Below, one piece after another: positions 16,701 to 25,671 of a DNA stretch of 36,929 nt (positions within the stretch are counted from its first letter, which is position 1; each line of letters begins with the position of its first letter). Both the position numbers and the translations under genes were made by a program. Origin of the DNA: Bacteroidota bacterium (GTDB lineage: Bacteria > Bacteroidota > Bacteroidia > Flavobacteriales_F > PHOS-HE28); the NCBI GenBank assembly GCA_018266475.1, contig JAFEAI010000264.1, forward strand, positions 1 to 36,929, given 5' to 3'. The notes under the pieces were generated by a model that saw nothing but the letters and a program-made list of their open reading frames with translations, did no database searches and was not told the DNA's origin.

Positions 16701-19700
16701 GGCCGGCGTTCGCCACCGGGTTGGCCTGGTCGTACACGAAGATGCTCATCCTGTCCCTGGTGGGCGCTCCGCACGGCCCGTTCTCCACGGTCCAGTCAAA
16801 GATGTTTTCACCGACGGCCAGGCCGCTGATCGCCGTGGTGGGCGAGGCAGGGTCCGCGATCACGCCGCTGCCGCTGTACAGCGTCCAATGGCCGGTGGCC
16901 GGGAAAATGACGGCGCTGCCCGCCATGGTGGTGGAGCTGTTGGGCGTACACAGGCTTTGGTCCGGCCCTGCGTTGGCAACGGGATTGTTCACGTTGTACA
17001 GCAGGATGGTCATCTCATCAAAGCTCAGGTGGTTCTCGCACGGCCCATTGGAGACGGTCCAGCGCAGGATGTTGCTGCCCACGCCCAGGCCGTTCACCGT
17101 GGTGTGCGGGTCATGTGCGTTCACGAAGGTGCCTGCACCCTGCACCACCGTCCACGTGCCTACGGCCGGTGCGGTTACGCTGCTTGCCGCCAAGGCGAGG
17201 CTGGTTCCATTGGCGGTACACAGGCTTGTGTCGGTTCCCGCGTATGCCGAAGGGTTGTCGCGATCGAACACCTCTACCGTCATTTGGTCGGTGGTGATGC
17301 CGTTGGCACATGGGCCGTTGTCCACCGTCCAGGCGAACACGCTGGTGCCCACGTGCATGTCCACGATGGTGGTGGTGGGCGAGTGCAGGTTGGTGATGGT
17401 GCCGGATCCGCTGACGAGCGTCCATGTGCCTTGCGCCGGGAAGATCACCGCGCTGCCCGCCATCACCACGGTGCTTGCAGGTGTGCAGATCTGTTGGTCC
17501 GCACCTGCGTTGGCCGCCGGGTTCGCTGCGTCGTACAGGTATAGGGTTACCTCGTCGCTGGTGGTGCTGCACACGCCGTTGCTCACCGTCCAGCGGAAGG
17601 TGTTGGCTCCCACGGAAAGCCCGGTTACCGCCGTATTGGGCGCATGCAGGTCGGCAAATGCGCCCGTGCCGGCCACCACCGTCCAGGTGCCTTGGGCCGG
17701 CTGGATCACCGCGCTGCCCGCCAGGGTGGCTGCGGTGGTGGGCAGGCACAGCTGCTGGTCGGGGCCGGCGTTGGCGTTCGGCGTGTTGGAGTCAAAGAGG
17801 AAGATGCTCACCAGGTCGGTGGTGGTGCCGTTCGTACACGGCCCGTTGCTCATGGTCCACTTGAAGATGTTTTCCCCAACGCCTAAGCCGGTCACGGTGG
17901 TGTGGGGGTCGTGTGCATCGGCGATCGATCCGCTGCCTTGCACCAGCGACCAGGTGCCTGTTGCCGGGAACGTGGCCGCATTGCCGGCAAGCACGGCGCT
18001 TTCCGTGGGCGTACACAGGTTTTGGTCCGGGCCGGCGTTGGCGGCGGGATTGTTCCGGTCGTACACGAAGATGCTCACCCGGTCCTTGGTCAACGGATCG
18101 GCGCATGGGCCGTTCACCACGGTCCATTCAAACACGTTTTCACCCACGGAGAGGCCACTGACCGCTGAGTTTGACGCGTGGATGTCCGCGATCGCACCGG
18201 TGCCGCTCACCAGCGTCCAAGTGCCTTGCGCAGGGAAGGTCACGCTGCTGCCTGCGAAGGTGGTGGCCGTGCCGGGCGTACACAGGCTTTGGTCCGGGCC
18301 CGCATTGGCCACGGGGTTGTTCGCGTCGTACACGAAGATGGATACCACGTCGGTCGGCGGGTTCACCGGGCATGCGCCGTTGCTTACCGTCCACCGGAAC
18401 TTGTTTTCACCCACGGGCATGTTGGTGATGGTGGTGGCCGGGTTGTGGCTGTCGGTGATGGTGCCGCCGCCGGATACCAGCACCCACGTGCCCTGTGCGG
18501 GGAAGGGTGCTGCGCTGGCGGCCATGGTGGCCGTGGTCTGCGGGGTGCAGAGGTTTTGGTCCGGCCCTGCATCAGCACCGCTCACGGAACTGTCGAAGAG
18601 CGTGATGGTGACCTGCGCCGAAGTGGGCGCGCCGCAGGGGCCGTTGGCCACGGTCCAGCGGAACACGTTGGGGCCTACGGCCAAGCCTGTTACAGTGCTG
18701 GTGGGCGAGGCCGGGTTGGTGATGGTGCCGGTGCCGCTCACCAGGATCCAGGTGCCCGTGGCCGGGTAGATCAGGCTGCTGCCCGCCAGCGTGGTGCTGT
18801 TGGCGGGGCTGCACAGCTGCTGGTCCGGGCCGGCATTGGCGGGCGGGTTGGCGGCGTTGAACACGCGGATGGTCACCTGGCTGGAGGTGGTGCCGCAGGA
18901 GCCGTTGCTGATGGTCCAGGTAAGCACGTTGTTGCCCACTTGCAATCCGCTGGCGGTGGCCGTGGGCGAGTGGATGTCCGAGAAGGTGATCCCCGGCCCT
19001 GCGGACCAGGTGCCCTGGGCGGGGCTCACGGCCAGGTTGCCCGCCAAGGTCACCGAGCTGGCCGGTGTGCAGATGTCCTGCGCCGGGCCCGCATTGGCCG
19101 CCTGCGCCGCACCGCTGAACACGCTGATGACCACTTCACTGAAGGTGGTGCCGTTGGCGCAGGGGCCGTTGTTCACCGTCCAGCGGAACACGTTGTTGCC
19201 GATGCCCAGCCCGTTCACCTGGGTGGTGGGGCTGCCGGGCGAAACAATGTTGCCCGTGCCGCTCACCAGCGTCCATGTGCCGGTGGCCGGCGCGATCAGT
19301 GTGCTTCCGCTCAGTGTGGTGGCCGTAGTGGGCGTGCAGAGCTGCTGGGCAGGCCCCGCGTTGGCCACCGGGTTCGCCTGGTCGTACACGGTGATGCTCA
19401 CCTGGCTCGTGCTGGTGCCGCACGCACCGTTGTTCAAGGACCACACCAGGATGTTCACCCCTACCGACAGGCCCGTTACGTTGGTGGTGGGCGAAGTGGC
19501 ATTGGCAAATACGGCCGTGCCCTGCTGCACGCTCCAGGATCCCGTGGCCGGGGCAATGGCGGCGTTGGCGGCCATCACGGCGGTGGCGTTGGTGCTGCAC
19601 AGTGCCTGGTCAGGGCCCGCATTGGCCTGTTGGGCGTTGCCGTTGAAGAGGGAGATGGTGACCACATCGGAGCTGGGCGCGGCGCAGGGCCCGTTGTTCA

Positions 19701-22700
19701 CCGTCCAGCGGAACACGTTGGCGCCGAGGGAGAGCCCGGACACGGCGGTGGCCGGGTTGTTCGCATTGGCAAAAATGCCGCTGCCGCTTACCACCGTCCA
19801 CTGGCCCGTGCCGGGCGTAATGAGCGCGCTGCCCGCCAGCGTGGTGCTTGTGATGGGCGTGCAAAGGCTCTGGTCAGGGCCGGCATCCGCAGTGGGCATG
19901 CTGGCGTTGTACACCGAGATGGATACTTGGGCACTGTTCTGGTTCAGCGTGCAGGGGCCGTTGCTCACGGTCCATTGGAACACGTTCACCCCGAAGCCCA
20001 TGTCCGTAATGGTGGTGGCGGGGCTGTTCGGGGAGGTGATGGTGCCACTGCCGGAAACCAGCGTCCACTGGCCCGTGGCCGGTGCCACGGGCGTGCTGCC
20101 CGATACTGAAACGGTGTTTGCCGAGGTGGGCACGCAGATGCTCTGCGCCGGGCTTACGGTCACCACCGGATGATTGGCATCGAACACCGTGATCGCCACC
20201 TCGTCAAAAGTGCTGCCGTTCGGGCAGGGGCCGTTGCCCACGGTCCAGCGGAAGATGTTCACCCCCACCGGCAGGTTCGTTACCGCCGTGGTGGGGCTGT
20301 TGGGCGTAAGCAGGGTTCCGCCGCCGCTCACCAGCGTCCACAGGCCGGTGGCCGGCACGATGATGTTGCTTCCCGCGAGCACCGTGGAGTTGGCGTTCGA
20401 GCAAAGCTGCTGGTCCGGGCCGGCGTTCGCCACCGGGTTGGCGCTGTTGTACACCCGGATGCGCACATCACTGGTGGTAACGGGGTTGGTGCACGGGCCG
20501 TTGAGCACGGTCCAGCGGAAGATGTTGTCGCCCACGGCAAGCCCGGTGACCTGCGTGGTGGGGCTGTTGGGCGATACGATGGTGCCGGTGCCGCTCACCA
20601 GCGTCCAGGTGCCGGTGGCGGGCGCGATCACCGCGCTGCCGGCCAGGTTGGTGGAGTTGGCCGGCGTACACAGGTCCTGGTTCGGGCCCGCATTGGCCAC
20701 CGGGTTGGCGGCGTTGTACAGCGTTACCGACACGTCGGATTGCGTGATCGGGTTGGCGCACGGCCCGTTGTTCAACCGCCAGCGGAAGGTGTTCACGCCT
20801 ACGCTCAGGCCGGAGACCGTGGTGTGGGGGTCGCCCGCATTGGCGAATACGCCCGTGCCCGCCACCACCGTCCATTGGCCCGTGGCCGGAAATACCGGTG
20901 CGTTGCCGGCCAGCGTGGTGCTGGTGGCCGGGGTACACAATTGCTGGTTCGGGCCCGCATTGGCCGCCGGCGCGTTCACGTCATAAATGAAGATGGACAC
21001 CAGGTCGTTCGGCGGGTTCACCGGGCAAGGGCCGTTGCTGATGGCCCAGCGGAACACGTTCTCGCCCACAGCCAGCCCGCTTACCGCAGTGGTGGCGCTG
21101 TGGATGTTGGCGATGGTGCCGCTTCCGCTCACCAGCGTCCAGGTGCCTTGCGCGGGCGCTGCCGGTGCGTTGGCCGCCATGGTGGCCGTGGTGGTGGGCA
21201 GGCAGAAGGACATGTCCGGCCCGGCGTTGGCCCCGCTCACCGTTTGGTCATAGGCGGTGATCGTTACCTGGCTCGTGGTGACGCCGTTGGCACACGGGCC
21301 GTTGTTCACCGTCCATTGGAACACATTGGCCCCGATGCCCAGGTTGGATACCGTGGTGGTTGCGCTGGTGGGCGCGGAAATAGTGCCCGACCCGCTCACC
21401 AGCGTCCACAGGCCGGTGGCTGGGAAAATGGGCGCGCTGCCGCTAAGCGTGGCGCCGGAGGGCGTGCAAACCTGCTGGTCCGGGCCTGCATTTGCGTTGG
21501 GGCTGGCGTTCGAGTACACGGTCACCGTCACTTGGTCCGAGGTGGACCCCGGCGTGCAGGGGCCGTTGGTGATGGTCCACTTGAACACATGCACACCGGC
21601 CGTAAGCCCCATGACCGTGGTGTTGCGGTTGCCGGGGGTGGTGATGGTGCCGCTGCCGCTCACCAACGTCCAGGTGCCGGTGGCGGGCGCCGTGGCGGCG
21701 TTGCCGTTCAGGGTCACGGTGTTCGTGGGCAGGCAGATGGAGATGGGCGCACCGGCATTGGCCGCAGGTTGTGCGCTGTTGTACACGGTGATCACCACTT
21801 CACTTTGCGTGCTTCCGCAAGGGCCGTTGTTGATGGTCCACCGCAGGCGGTTGATGCCTGCGGCCAGGCCGGTGACGGTACTGGTGGGCGAGTTCGGGCT
21901 GGTGATGGTGCCCGAGCCCGTAACGAACGTCCAGGTGCCGGTGGCCGGTGCCGCCACCGCGTTGGCCGCCAGCGTTACCAAGTTGGGCGGCTGGCAGATC
22001 TGCTGCGCGGGCCCCGCATTGGCCGCGGCCTGCCCCGTGTTGTAGCTGGTCACGGTCACCTGGGCGCTGCGCGTGCCGCAGGTTTGGTAATCCGCCGTCC
22101 AACGGAACACGTTGGCGCCTGCGGACAACCCGGTTACCGTGGAGGTGGGCGATTGGGGGTTGCCGAAGGTGCCTGTGCCGCTCACCACGGACCAGGAGCC
22201 CGACACGCCTGCATACGGCATGGAGGCCGCCAGGGTGGCCGACGTGCCGCACACGGAGAAATCCGGGCCCGCGCTCACATCGGTGGCTGGCGGCGTCACC
22301 AGGACGGAGAAGCCGAAGTCGTTCACCCCTTTCAAGGGGCACCCGTTGTCCTCCAAATGCACGGTGAAGGTGTTGTTGCCGATGTTGGCCACCGTGGGCG
22401 TCCAGGTGAAGGTGCCCGTGGGGAAGGGCGATCCGGCGGTGGTGAAGGTGGCCCCGGGAATGCCGTTGTTCCAGCCCATGGTGACGGTTTGGCCGGCATC
22501 CGGGTCGCTGCTGTTCACCGTGAAGGAGATCGGCGTGCCGGCACATACCTGCATGGAGTAGTTGGAAGTGCCGTTGATGCCGCTGGCCGTGGGCGCGGTG
22601 TTGCCGGTGCAGGCGCGGATCACGAACTGCACATCGCGCGTAATGGTCCCCACGAGCACGCCGTTCCGGTATTCCTTCACCTGGTAGGTGACCACGGCCA

Positions 22701-23535
22701 CCTGTATCACACTCGGCGTTACCGTCATGGTGCCTGTCTGCGGGTTCAGCACCACGGCGTTCGCACCGCCGCTGTTGCGGATGGGTTGCGCAGCCGAGTA
22801 ATTGGCGTTATAGGGAATGTTCACCCCGTTGGCGCCGCGGGCGGGGATCAGCGCATACACCAGGGAATCACCGTCTGCATCCACCGCGCCCGGGTTGTAG
22901 CTGATCGGCTGGCCGATGCAGTAGAACGCGGCCGGCGAGTTGGTGAAGGTGGGCGAGTTGTTGCACAGGCCCGTTGTCTTGTTCAACCGGGCATCCAGGT
23001 ATAGCTCGCGGTTGCCGGGGTTGTTCAGGGAGGTGACCGCATTGTTGCGGCAGCACAACGACCATGCGAAGAACCAGTCATCCGCACTGCAGGAGGCGTA
23101 GCTTGCCAGGTCCACCACCTTCTTGTAGGTGTACTTCTCCACGCCGTAGGTGCCGTTGGCACTGACGCACCGGTCGGTTTCGCTGGGGCAGATCGGGGTG
23201 ATGATCTGCACGGTGGGGTTGTTGTCGAAGCACTGGGTGAAGCTGGCGCCGCAGGTGGCCGAGCTCACGCTGAACTGCAGGCCGTTGTTGCAGTTGGTGG
23301 GCGCCGCCACGCCGTTGCAGTCCCGGTAGAAGTTCAGGGTGACCTCCCATTTGTTGTTCCCGAGGCATTTGTAGGTCAGCTCCCCGCCCATGGCGTGGGT
23401 GGCCCTGGCCTCGCCCTGCCAAAGCAGCACGGCCAGCGCGGCAAAGGCCAGCTTGCGGAGGAACTGCAGGAACAGGGGCTTTTGCAGCCCGCTTCGTTTG
23501 TTCCTTGTGTCACGTTGGGGTATCTGTGCAACCAT
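13798..23535 (-). CDS. Giant 31-repeat adhesin with gliding-motility-type C-terminal domain
   Basis: This 3245-residue protein has a long signal peptide with cleavage after EARA (residue 45). The mature N-terminal domain ([14 protein letters not shown], later [10 protein letters not shown]) matches that of the partial adhesin at the left edge. A cadherin/Ig-like segment (SDPDAGQ, about 345-415) follows, then 31 repeats of about 88 residues (421-3152). The repeat core is [12 protein letters not shown], then [15 protein letters not shown], TTVTGLxVGxNVFRWTV and NNGPC, with two conserved cysteines that could pair. Residues 3153-3245 are the gliding-motility-associated sorting domain ([34 protein letters not shown]). 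It resembles SprB-type adhesins in layout, though the repeats are PKD/Ig-like. The frame is open to an ATG at 23604; 23535 is chosen because it gives a normal signal peptide. It is the first gene of a three-gene operon. Confidence 0.95.
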   Translation of the reverse strand: MVAQIPQRDTRNKRSGLQKPLFLQFLRKLAFAALAVLLWQGEARATHAMGGELTYKCLGNNKWEVTLNFYRDCNGVAAPTNCNNGLQFSVSSATCGASFTQCFDNNPTVQIITPICPSETDRCVSANGTYGVEKYTYKKVVDLASYASCSADDWFFAWSLCCRNNAVTSLNNPGNRELYLDARLNKTTGLCNNSPTFTNSPAAFYCIGQPISYNPGAVDADGDSLVYALIPARGANGVNIPYNANYSAAQPIRNSGGANAVVLNPQTGTMTVTPSVIQVAVVTYQVKEYRNGVLVGTITRDVQFVIRACTGNTAPTASGINGTSNYSMQVCAGTPISFTVNSSDPDAGQTVTMGWNNGIPGATFTTAGSPFPTGTFTWTPTVANIGNNTFTVHLEDNGCPLKGVNDFGFSVLVTPPATDVSAGPDFSVCGTSATLAASMPYAGVSGSWSVVSGTGTFGNPQSPTSTVTGLSAGANVFRWTADYQTCGTRSAQVTVTSYNTGQAAANAGPAQQICQPPNLVTLAANAVAAPATGTWTFVTGSGTITSPNSPTSTVTGLAAGINRLRWTINNGPCGSTQSEVVITVYNSAQPAANAGAPISICLPTNTVTLNGNAATAPATGTWTLVSGSGTITTPGNRNTTVMGLTAGVHVFKWTITNGPCTPGSTSDQVTVTVYSNASPNANAGPDQQVCTPSGATLSGSAPIFPATGLWTLVSGSGTISAPTSATTTVSNLGIGANVFQWTVNNGPCANGVTTSQVTITAYDQTVSGANAGPDMSFCLPTTTATMAANAPAAPAQGTWTLVSGSGTIANIHSATTAVSGLAVGENVFRWAISNGPCPVNPPNDLVSIFIYDVNAPAANAGPNQQLCTPATSTTLAGNAPVFPATGQWTVVAGTGVFANAGDPHTTVSGLSVGVNTFRWRLNNGPCANPITQSDVSVTLYNAANPVANAGPNQDLCTPANSTNLAGSAVIAPATGTWTLVSGTGTIVSPNSPTTQVTGLAVGDNIFRWTVLNGPCTNPVTTSDVRIRVYNSANPVANAGPDQQLCSNANSTVLAGSNIIVPATGLWTLVSGGGTLLTPNSPTTAVTNLPVGVNIFRWTVGNGPCPNGSTFDEVAITVFDANHPVVTVSPAQSICVPTSANTVSVSGSTPVAPATGQWTLVSGSGTITSPNSPATTITDMGFGVNVFQWTVSNGPCTLNQNSAQVSISVYNASMPTADAGPDQSLCTPITSTTLAGSALITPGTGQWTVVSGSGIFANANNPATAVSGLSLGANVFRWTVNNGPCAAPSSDVVTISLFNGNAQQANAGPDQALCSTNATAVMAANAAIAPATGSWSVQQGTAVFANATSPTTNVTGLSVGVNILVWSLNNGACGTSTSQVSITVYDQANPVANAGPAQQLCTPTTATTLSGSTLIAPATGTWTLVSGTGNIVSPGSPTTQVNGLGIGNNVFRWTVNNGPCANGTTFSEVVISVFSGAAQAANAGPAQDICTPASSVTLAGNLAVSPAQGTWSAGPGITFSDIHSPTATASGLQVGNNVLTWTISNGSCGTTSSQVTIRVFNAANPPANAGPDQQLCSPANSTTLAGSSLIYPATGTWILVSGTGTITNPASPTSTVTGLAVGPNVFRWTVANGPCGAPTSAQVTITLFDSSVSGADAGPDQNLCTPQTTATMAASAAPFPAQGTWVLVSGGGTITDSHNPATTITNMPVGENKFRWTVSNGACPVNPPTDVVSIFVYDANNPVANAGPDQSLCTPGTATTFAGSSVTFPAQGTWTLVSGTGAIADIHASNSAVSGLSVGENVFEWTVVNGPCADPLTKDRVSIFVYDRNNPAANAGPDQNLCTPTESAVLAGNAATFPATGTWSLVQGSGSIADAHDPHTTVTGLGVGENIFKWTMSNGPCTNGTTTDLVSIFLFDSNTPNANAGPDQQLCLPTTAATLAGSAVIQPAQGTWTVVAGTGAFADLHAPNTAVTGLSVGANTFRWTVSNGVCSTTSDEVTLYLYDAANPAANAGADQQICTPASTVVMAGSAVIFPAQGTWTLVSGSGTITNLHSPTTTIVDMHVGTSVFAWTVDNGPCANGITTDQMTVEVFDRDNPSAYAGTDTSLCTANGTSLALAASSVTAPAVGTWTVVQGAGTFVNAHDPHTTVNGLGVGSNILRWTVSNGPCENHLSFDEMTILLYNVNNPVANAGPDQSLCTPNSSTTMAGSAVIFPATGHWTLYSGSGVIADPASPTTAISGLAVGENIFDWTVENGPCGAPTRDRMSIFVYDQANPVANAGPDQQVCTPITSATLAGSAITFPATGHWALVSGQGTITDPADPHTTVTALGVGVNVFEWTVDNGPCGAGITTDQVNITLFDLNAPPAAAGADQSFCTPADNAVMAANMPTAPAVGIWSVSHGTGVFADEHDPHTTVTGLTVGENILTWSFDNGVCGFTADNVSVFIFDEHNPHANAGADQAWCTPQDSTWLQGNQPIFPASGTWTVINGAGLFQDAHDPHSKVVGMAIGANTFVWTTNNGPCPDAITMDTVTVIVYSDSTAAANAGEDFELCLPFTSAQLQAAVPQPPATGTWSILSGPGTLVNPSDPHTTINDLALGITRLVWNLNNGPCPNNGIMSDTLTITVYDPFGPVAEAGPDISLCTPADNTVMAAGTPLFPAYGTWQLVSGAGAIADIHDPASAITGLDIGINVFSWTVYNGDCGFGPPTVDTVAVYVYDHSAPAANAGSDQDICGTGSTVTLAGNAATFPGFGLWTALDGNPAIADANDPASTVTGLSIGDNRFLWTINNGPCSTTSDTVLVRVFDAALPEPNAGPDQDLCSPAATATLAAVAATYPSTAHWSVVSGTGTFADATDPHTTVSGFGPGVNVYAWTIDNGPCGTRTAQMALTLFDGSISAAHAGPDQHLCGPVATTTLAATGVAAPASGTWSVLSGPGTPADASDPHTMLSGLSTGQTVLVWTIHNGPCGTGTMADTVTVTIYDNAQVAANAGPDQQLCEPGATQVDMFGNTPVFPAMGYWSIQGSGTITDPEDPHTSVSGIGFGSTTLVWTIDNGECGSTSDGMIVSVFDLNAPLAQAGPDRRLCQDTTFTHFAAVPASSTASGHWELILGHGSIAQPAHADAEVTGLQMGTNAFRWVLDNGACGMSADTMLIVLHDCTILVVPDAFSPNGDGVNDTYIIQGLEYYPENKFQVFNRWGSKVYERNPYRNNWNGQNETGGFRGDDLPESTYYYILDPGNGKDVITGYIYLRR
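14080..22275 (-). repeat. 31 tandem repeats of about 265 nt in the giant adhesin gene
   Basis: Thirty-one units encode 86-91 residues each (most often 87-89). They are related but clearly diverged at nucleotide level, unlike the near-identical repeats at 1-1284. Units near the start of the protein favour SPTTxVTGL, while most in the second half carry DPHTTVTGL. Units 5 and 15 resemble each other more than their neighbours: both follow a linker ending in VSGAxAG and share CPVNPPxDxVSIF. This suggests an older block duplication. Confidence 0.92.
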
Positions 23536-23686
23536 GTAACGGCGGTATGATCGGAAGGCCGGCCCCCTTCTGGTCCATCCGCCATCCGTTACCGGGCGGC
23601 TCATGGCGCAGGCTTCATGCGGTCCCGATCAACATCCACCTCCGGGTGCTCCGCCTTTGCCTTACGAGGATCGAACACTTCCGCAC

Positions 23687-23694
23687 CAAACATA
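23687..23694 (-). promoter_or_regulatory. Candidate TAnnTTTG promoter of the giant adhesin operon
   Basis: TATGTTTG on the minus strand fits the -7 consensus of Bacteroidota promoters and lies about 150 nt upstream of the ATG at 23535. No clear -33 box is seen. It is the only full match I noticed in the 309-nt gap 23536-23844, which otherwise holds no recognisable gene or strong structure. Confidence 0.38.
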
Positions 23695-23844
23695 GATGCG
23701 CCTATTACCCGGCTCTTTTGCATGATCTCCGGAATTGTCAACAGGCCCGTGTTGGGTTGCACCTGAAAAAACAGCGGATACCCGCATGGTCAGGAATGCG
23801 ATCATCCGTAAAAAGATGAATGGCCAGCACAGCAGGCCCGGAGT

Positions 23845-24201
23845 TCAGCGTGCTGGTTCCCGCAGGGAACTTGATGCACGCACCCACTGCAGCCACCGTT
23901 CGTATTGGGCCGTGCCCAACACCCCCTTGATCTCCGCGGCGCGTGCATCGCCCAATTTCGCTATGCGCGCCGCTTTCTCCTCACCGGCCACGCCGGGCGT
24001 GTTCCACACCTCGCTCCGCTCGATGCCGTAATCCTCCTGGATCACCTGCAGGCGCCTCACTTCATCCGGTGGCAGTCGCCATGCCCGCATCAGGCTGTCC
24101 GGCAGCGGCTCCCAACCCGTGATCACCCCGGGCACCTGCGCCCATGCGCCCGTTGCACAGCCCGCCAACAACATGGCGGTGAACACCCCTCGCCTAAACA
24201 T
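23845..24201 (-). CDS. Small exported protein of unknown function
   Basis: This 118-residue protein starts with a short basic segment and a hydrophobic stretch. It could be a lipoprotein (LLAGC, Cys15) or be cleaved after AWA (residue 21). The mature part is helical and charged: LPPDEVRRLQVIQEDYG, then RIAKLGDARAAEIKGVLG and a closing QYERWLQWVR. The spacing of a helix start LPPDEVRRLQ and a later LGTAQYERWLQ recalls Spy/LTXXQ-type periplasmic proteins, but the similarity is weak and I do not claim membership. It lies between the adhesin operon and the end of sucB, on the same strand as both. Confidence 0.7.
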   Translation of the reverse strand: MFRRGVFTAMLLAGCATGAWAQVPGVITGWEPLPDSLMRAWRLPPDEVRRLQVIQEDYGIERSEVWNTPGVAGEEKAARIAKLGDARAAEIKGVLGTAQYERWLQWVRASSSLREPAR

Positions 24202-24240
24202 GCCACCAAGCTACGCATTGCGCCGGACGTGGCCAAGCCT

Positions 24241-24255
24241 CCGTGCCAGGCACGG
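24241..24255. promoter_or_regulatory. 15-bp dyad upstream of the small exported protein
   Basis: CCGTGCC-A-GGCACGG is a perfect inverted repeat with one central base, about 40 nt upstream of the ATG at 24201. It could be an operator or a small hairpin in the leader. Perfect dyads of this size do occur by chance in G+C-rich DNA. Confidence 0.3.
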
Positions 24256-24336
24256 CACCGCAGCACTCGAAATGCACGAACAGGGGAAGACCCGTTTGCG
24301 GTTCCGGCCTTTCAACCACCCCTTGCGGCCATGCTG

Positions 24337-24353
24337 AAAGCCGCTTCGGCCTT
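24337..24353 (-). terminator. Weak terminator-like hairpin at the end of sucB
   Basis: On the minus strand AAGGCCG and CGGCTTT pair around an AAG loop, with one G-T pair. The stem begins inside the stop codon of sucB and ends in TTT without a longer T run, so termination may be partial. Confidence 0.4.
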
Positions 24354-25611
24354 ACAGCCCCGCCAGCACTTGGCCGGGATCTTTTCCGCCCAGCACCAGC
24401 TTGGCGGGGTCTTCCAGCATCTCCTTCACCTTGTACAGGAAGCTCACGCTCTCCTTGCCGTCCACAATGCGGTGGTCGTAGCTCAGGGCCAGGTACATCA
24501 CCGGGCGCACCACCACTTGCCCGTTCACGGCCACGGGGCGCTCCACGATGTTGTGCATGCCCAGGATGGCGCTCTGCGGCGGGTTGATGATCGGCGTGCT
24601 GAGCATGCTGCCGAACACGCCCCCGTTGGTGATGGTGAAGGTGCCGCCCGTCATTTCCGCCAGGCTCAGCTTGCCGTCGCGCGCCTTTATCGCAAGGTCC
24701 TTGATCGCCTGCTCGATCTGCGCCAGGCTCATCTGCTCGGCATTGCGCACCACCGGCACCATCAGGCCCTTGGGCGAGCTTACGGCGATGCCGATGTCCG
24801 CATAGTCGAAGGTCACCACGTTCTCCCCGTCCAACTGTGCGTTGATGTTGGGAAACAGCCGCAGCCCTTCCGTGACGGCCTTGGTGAAGAAGGACATGAA
24901 GCCGAGGCTCACGCCGTACTTCTCCTTGAACTTGTCCTTGTACTTGTCGCGCACGGCCATCACCGCGCTCATGTCCACCTCGTTGAAGGTGGTGAGCATG
25001 GCCGTTTCGTTCTTCACGCTCACCAGGCGCTCGGCCACCTTCTTGCGCAGGGTGCTCATCTTGGTGGACGTGCTGTTGCGCGTGCCTCCCCACCCGTTCA
25101 TCAGCACGGGCGCGGCCACGCCCCCGGCGAGGTAGGCCTCCACGTCGCCTTTGCTGATGCGCCCGTTGGGGCCGGTGCCCTTCACCTGGTCGCCGCTGAT
25201 CCCCTTGTCGGCCATCACGGCCTTGGCCACGGGCGTGGCATGCACCGGAGCCGCCTCACGGGGCACGGCCGGTGCAGCCACCGGCGGTGCCGCAGGCGCC
25301 GCTGGGGCGGCACTGGGCGAAGCTGCCGGGGGCGCTGCCGCCGGGGCCTTCACTTCCTCCTTGGGCGGCTTTACGCTGGTATCTATCCTGGCCACCACGT
25401 CGCCCACGTGTACCGTGTCGTCGGCCTTGGCCAGCAGGCTGATCTTGCCCCCGTCCTCCGCGCTCAGCTCCAAGGTGGCCTTGTCGCTGTCAATCTCCGC
25501 GATCACCTGGTCCTTCTTCACTACGTCGCCGTCGGCCACCAGCCACTGCGCAATGCGCACTTCGCTGATGCTTTCACCGGGGCTGGGGACTTTCACGTCG
25601 ATGTTGGCCAT
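24352..25611 (-). CDS. sucB: 2-oxoglutarate dehydrogenase E2, dihydrolipoyl succinyltransferase
   Basis: E2 transfers succinyl groups from lipoamide to CoA in the 2-oxoglutarate dehydrogenase complex of the TCA cycle. The 419-residue protein has an N-terminal lipoyl domain with the lipoylated lysine in DSDKATLEL (Lys44). A long Ala/Pro linker follows, then a peripheral-subunit-binding domain ([19 protein letters not shown]) and a catalytic domain. The active-site motif is DHRIVDG (His380), and [14 protein letters not shown] is present as in the family. The frame extends to 25662, but the ATG at 25611 ([15 protein letters not shown]) gives the normal start. It follows sucA after 60 nt on the same strand, so the two are probably co-transcribed. 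The SPGESI start and DSDK motif favour the succinyl over the acetyl enzyme. Confidence 0.97.
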   Translation of the reverse strand: MANIDVKVPSPGESISEVRIAQWLVADGDVVKKDQVIAEIDSDKATLELSAEDGGKISLLAKADDTVHVGDVVARIDTSVKPPKEEVKAPAAAPPAASPSAAPAAPAAPPVAAPAVPREAAPVHATPVAKAVMADKGISGDQVKGTGPNGRISKGDVEAYLAGGVAAPVLMNGWGGTRNSTSTKMSTLRKKVAERLVSVKNETAMLTTFNEVDMSAVMAVRDKYKDKFKEKYGVSLGFMSFFTKAVTEGLRLFPNINAQLDGENVVTFDYADIGIAVSSPKGLMVPVVRNAEQMSLAQIEQAIKDLAIKARDGKLSLAEMTGGTFTITNGGVFGSMLSTPIINPPQSAILGMHNIVERPVAVNGQVVVRPVMYLALSYDHRIVDGKESVSFLYKVKEMLEDPAKLVLGGKDPGQVLAGL

Positions 25612-25671
25612 GTGATCTTGCTGGTAATAACGGGGCTTTGCTATGGTATCCTGGATCGGCACGCACTTTCC

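Noticed and set aside
20170-23004. Long plus-strand open frames opposite the giant adhesin (this 944-codon one, and others at 18178-20109, 16721-18769 and 15778-17544)
   Set aside because: They are antisense to a protein with a clear signal peptide, repeats and sorting domain. Their products are low-complexity Gly/Ala/Arg/Val sequences that repeat with the adhesin period. G+C-rich tandem repeats keep such frames open.
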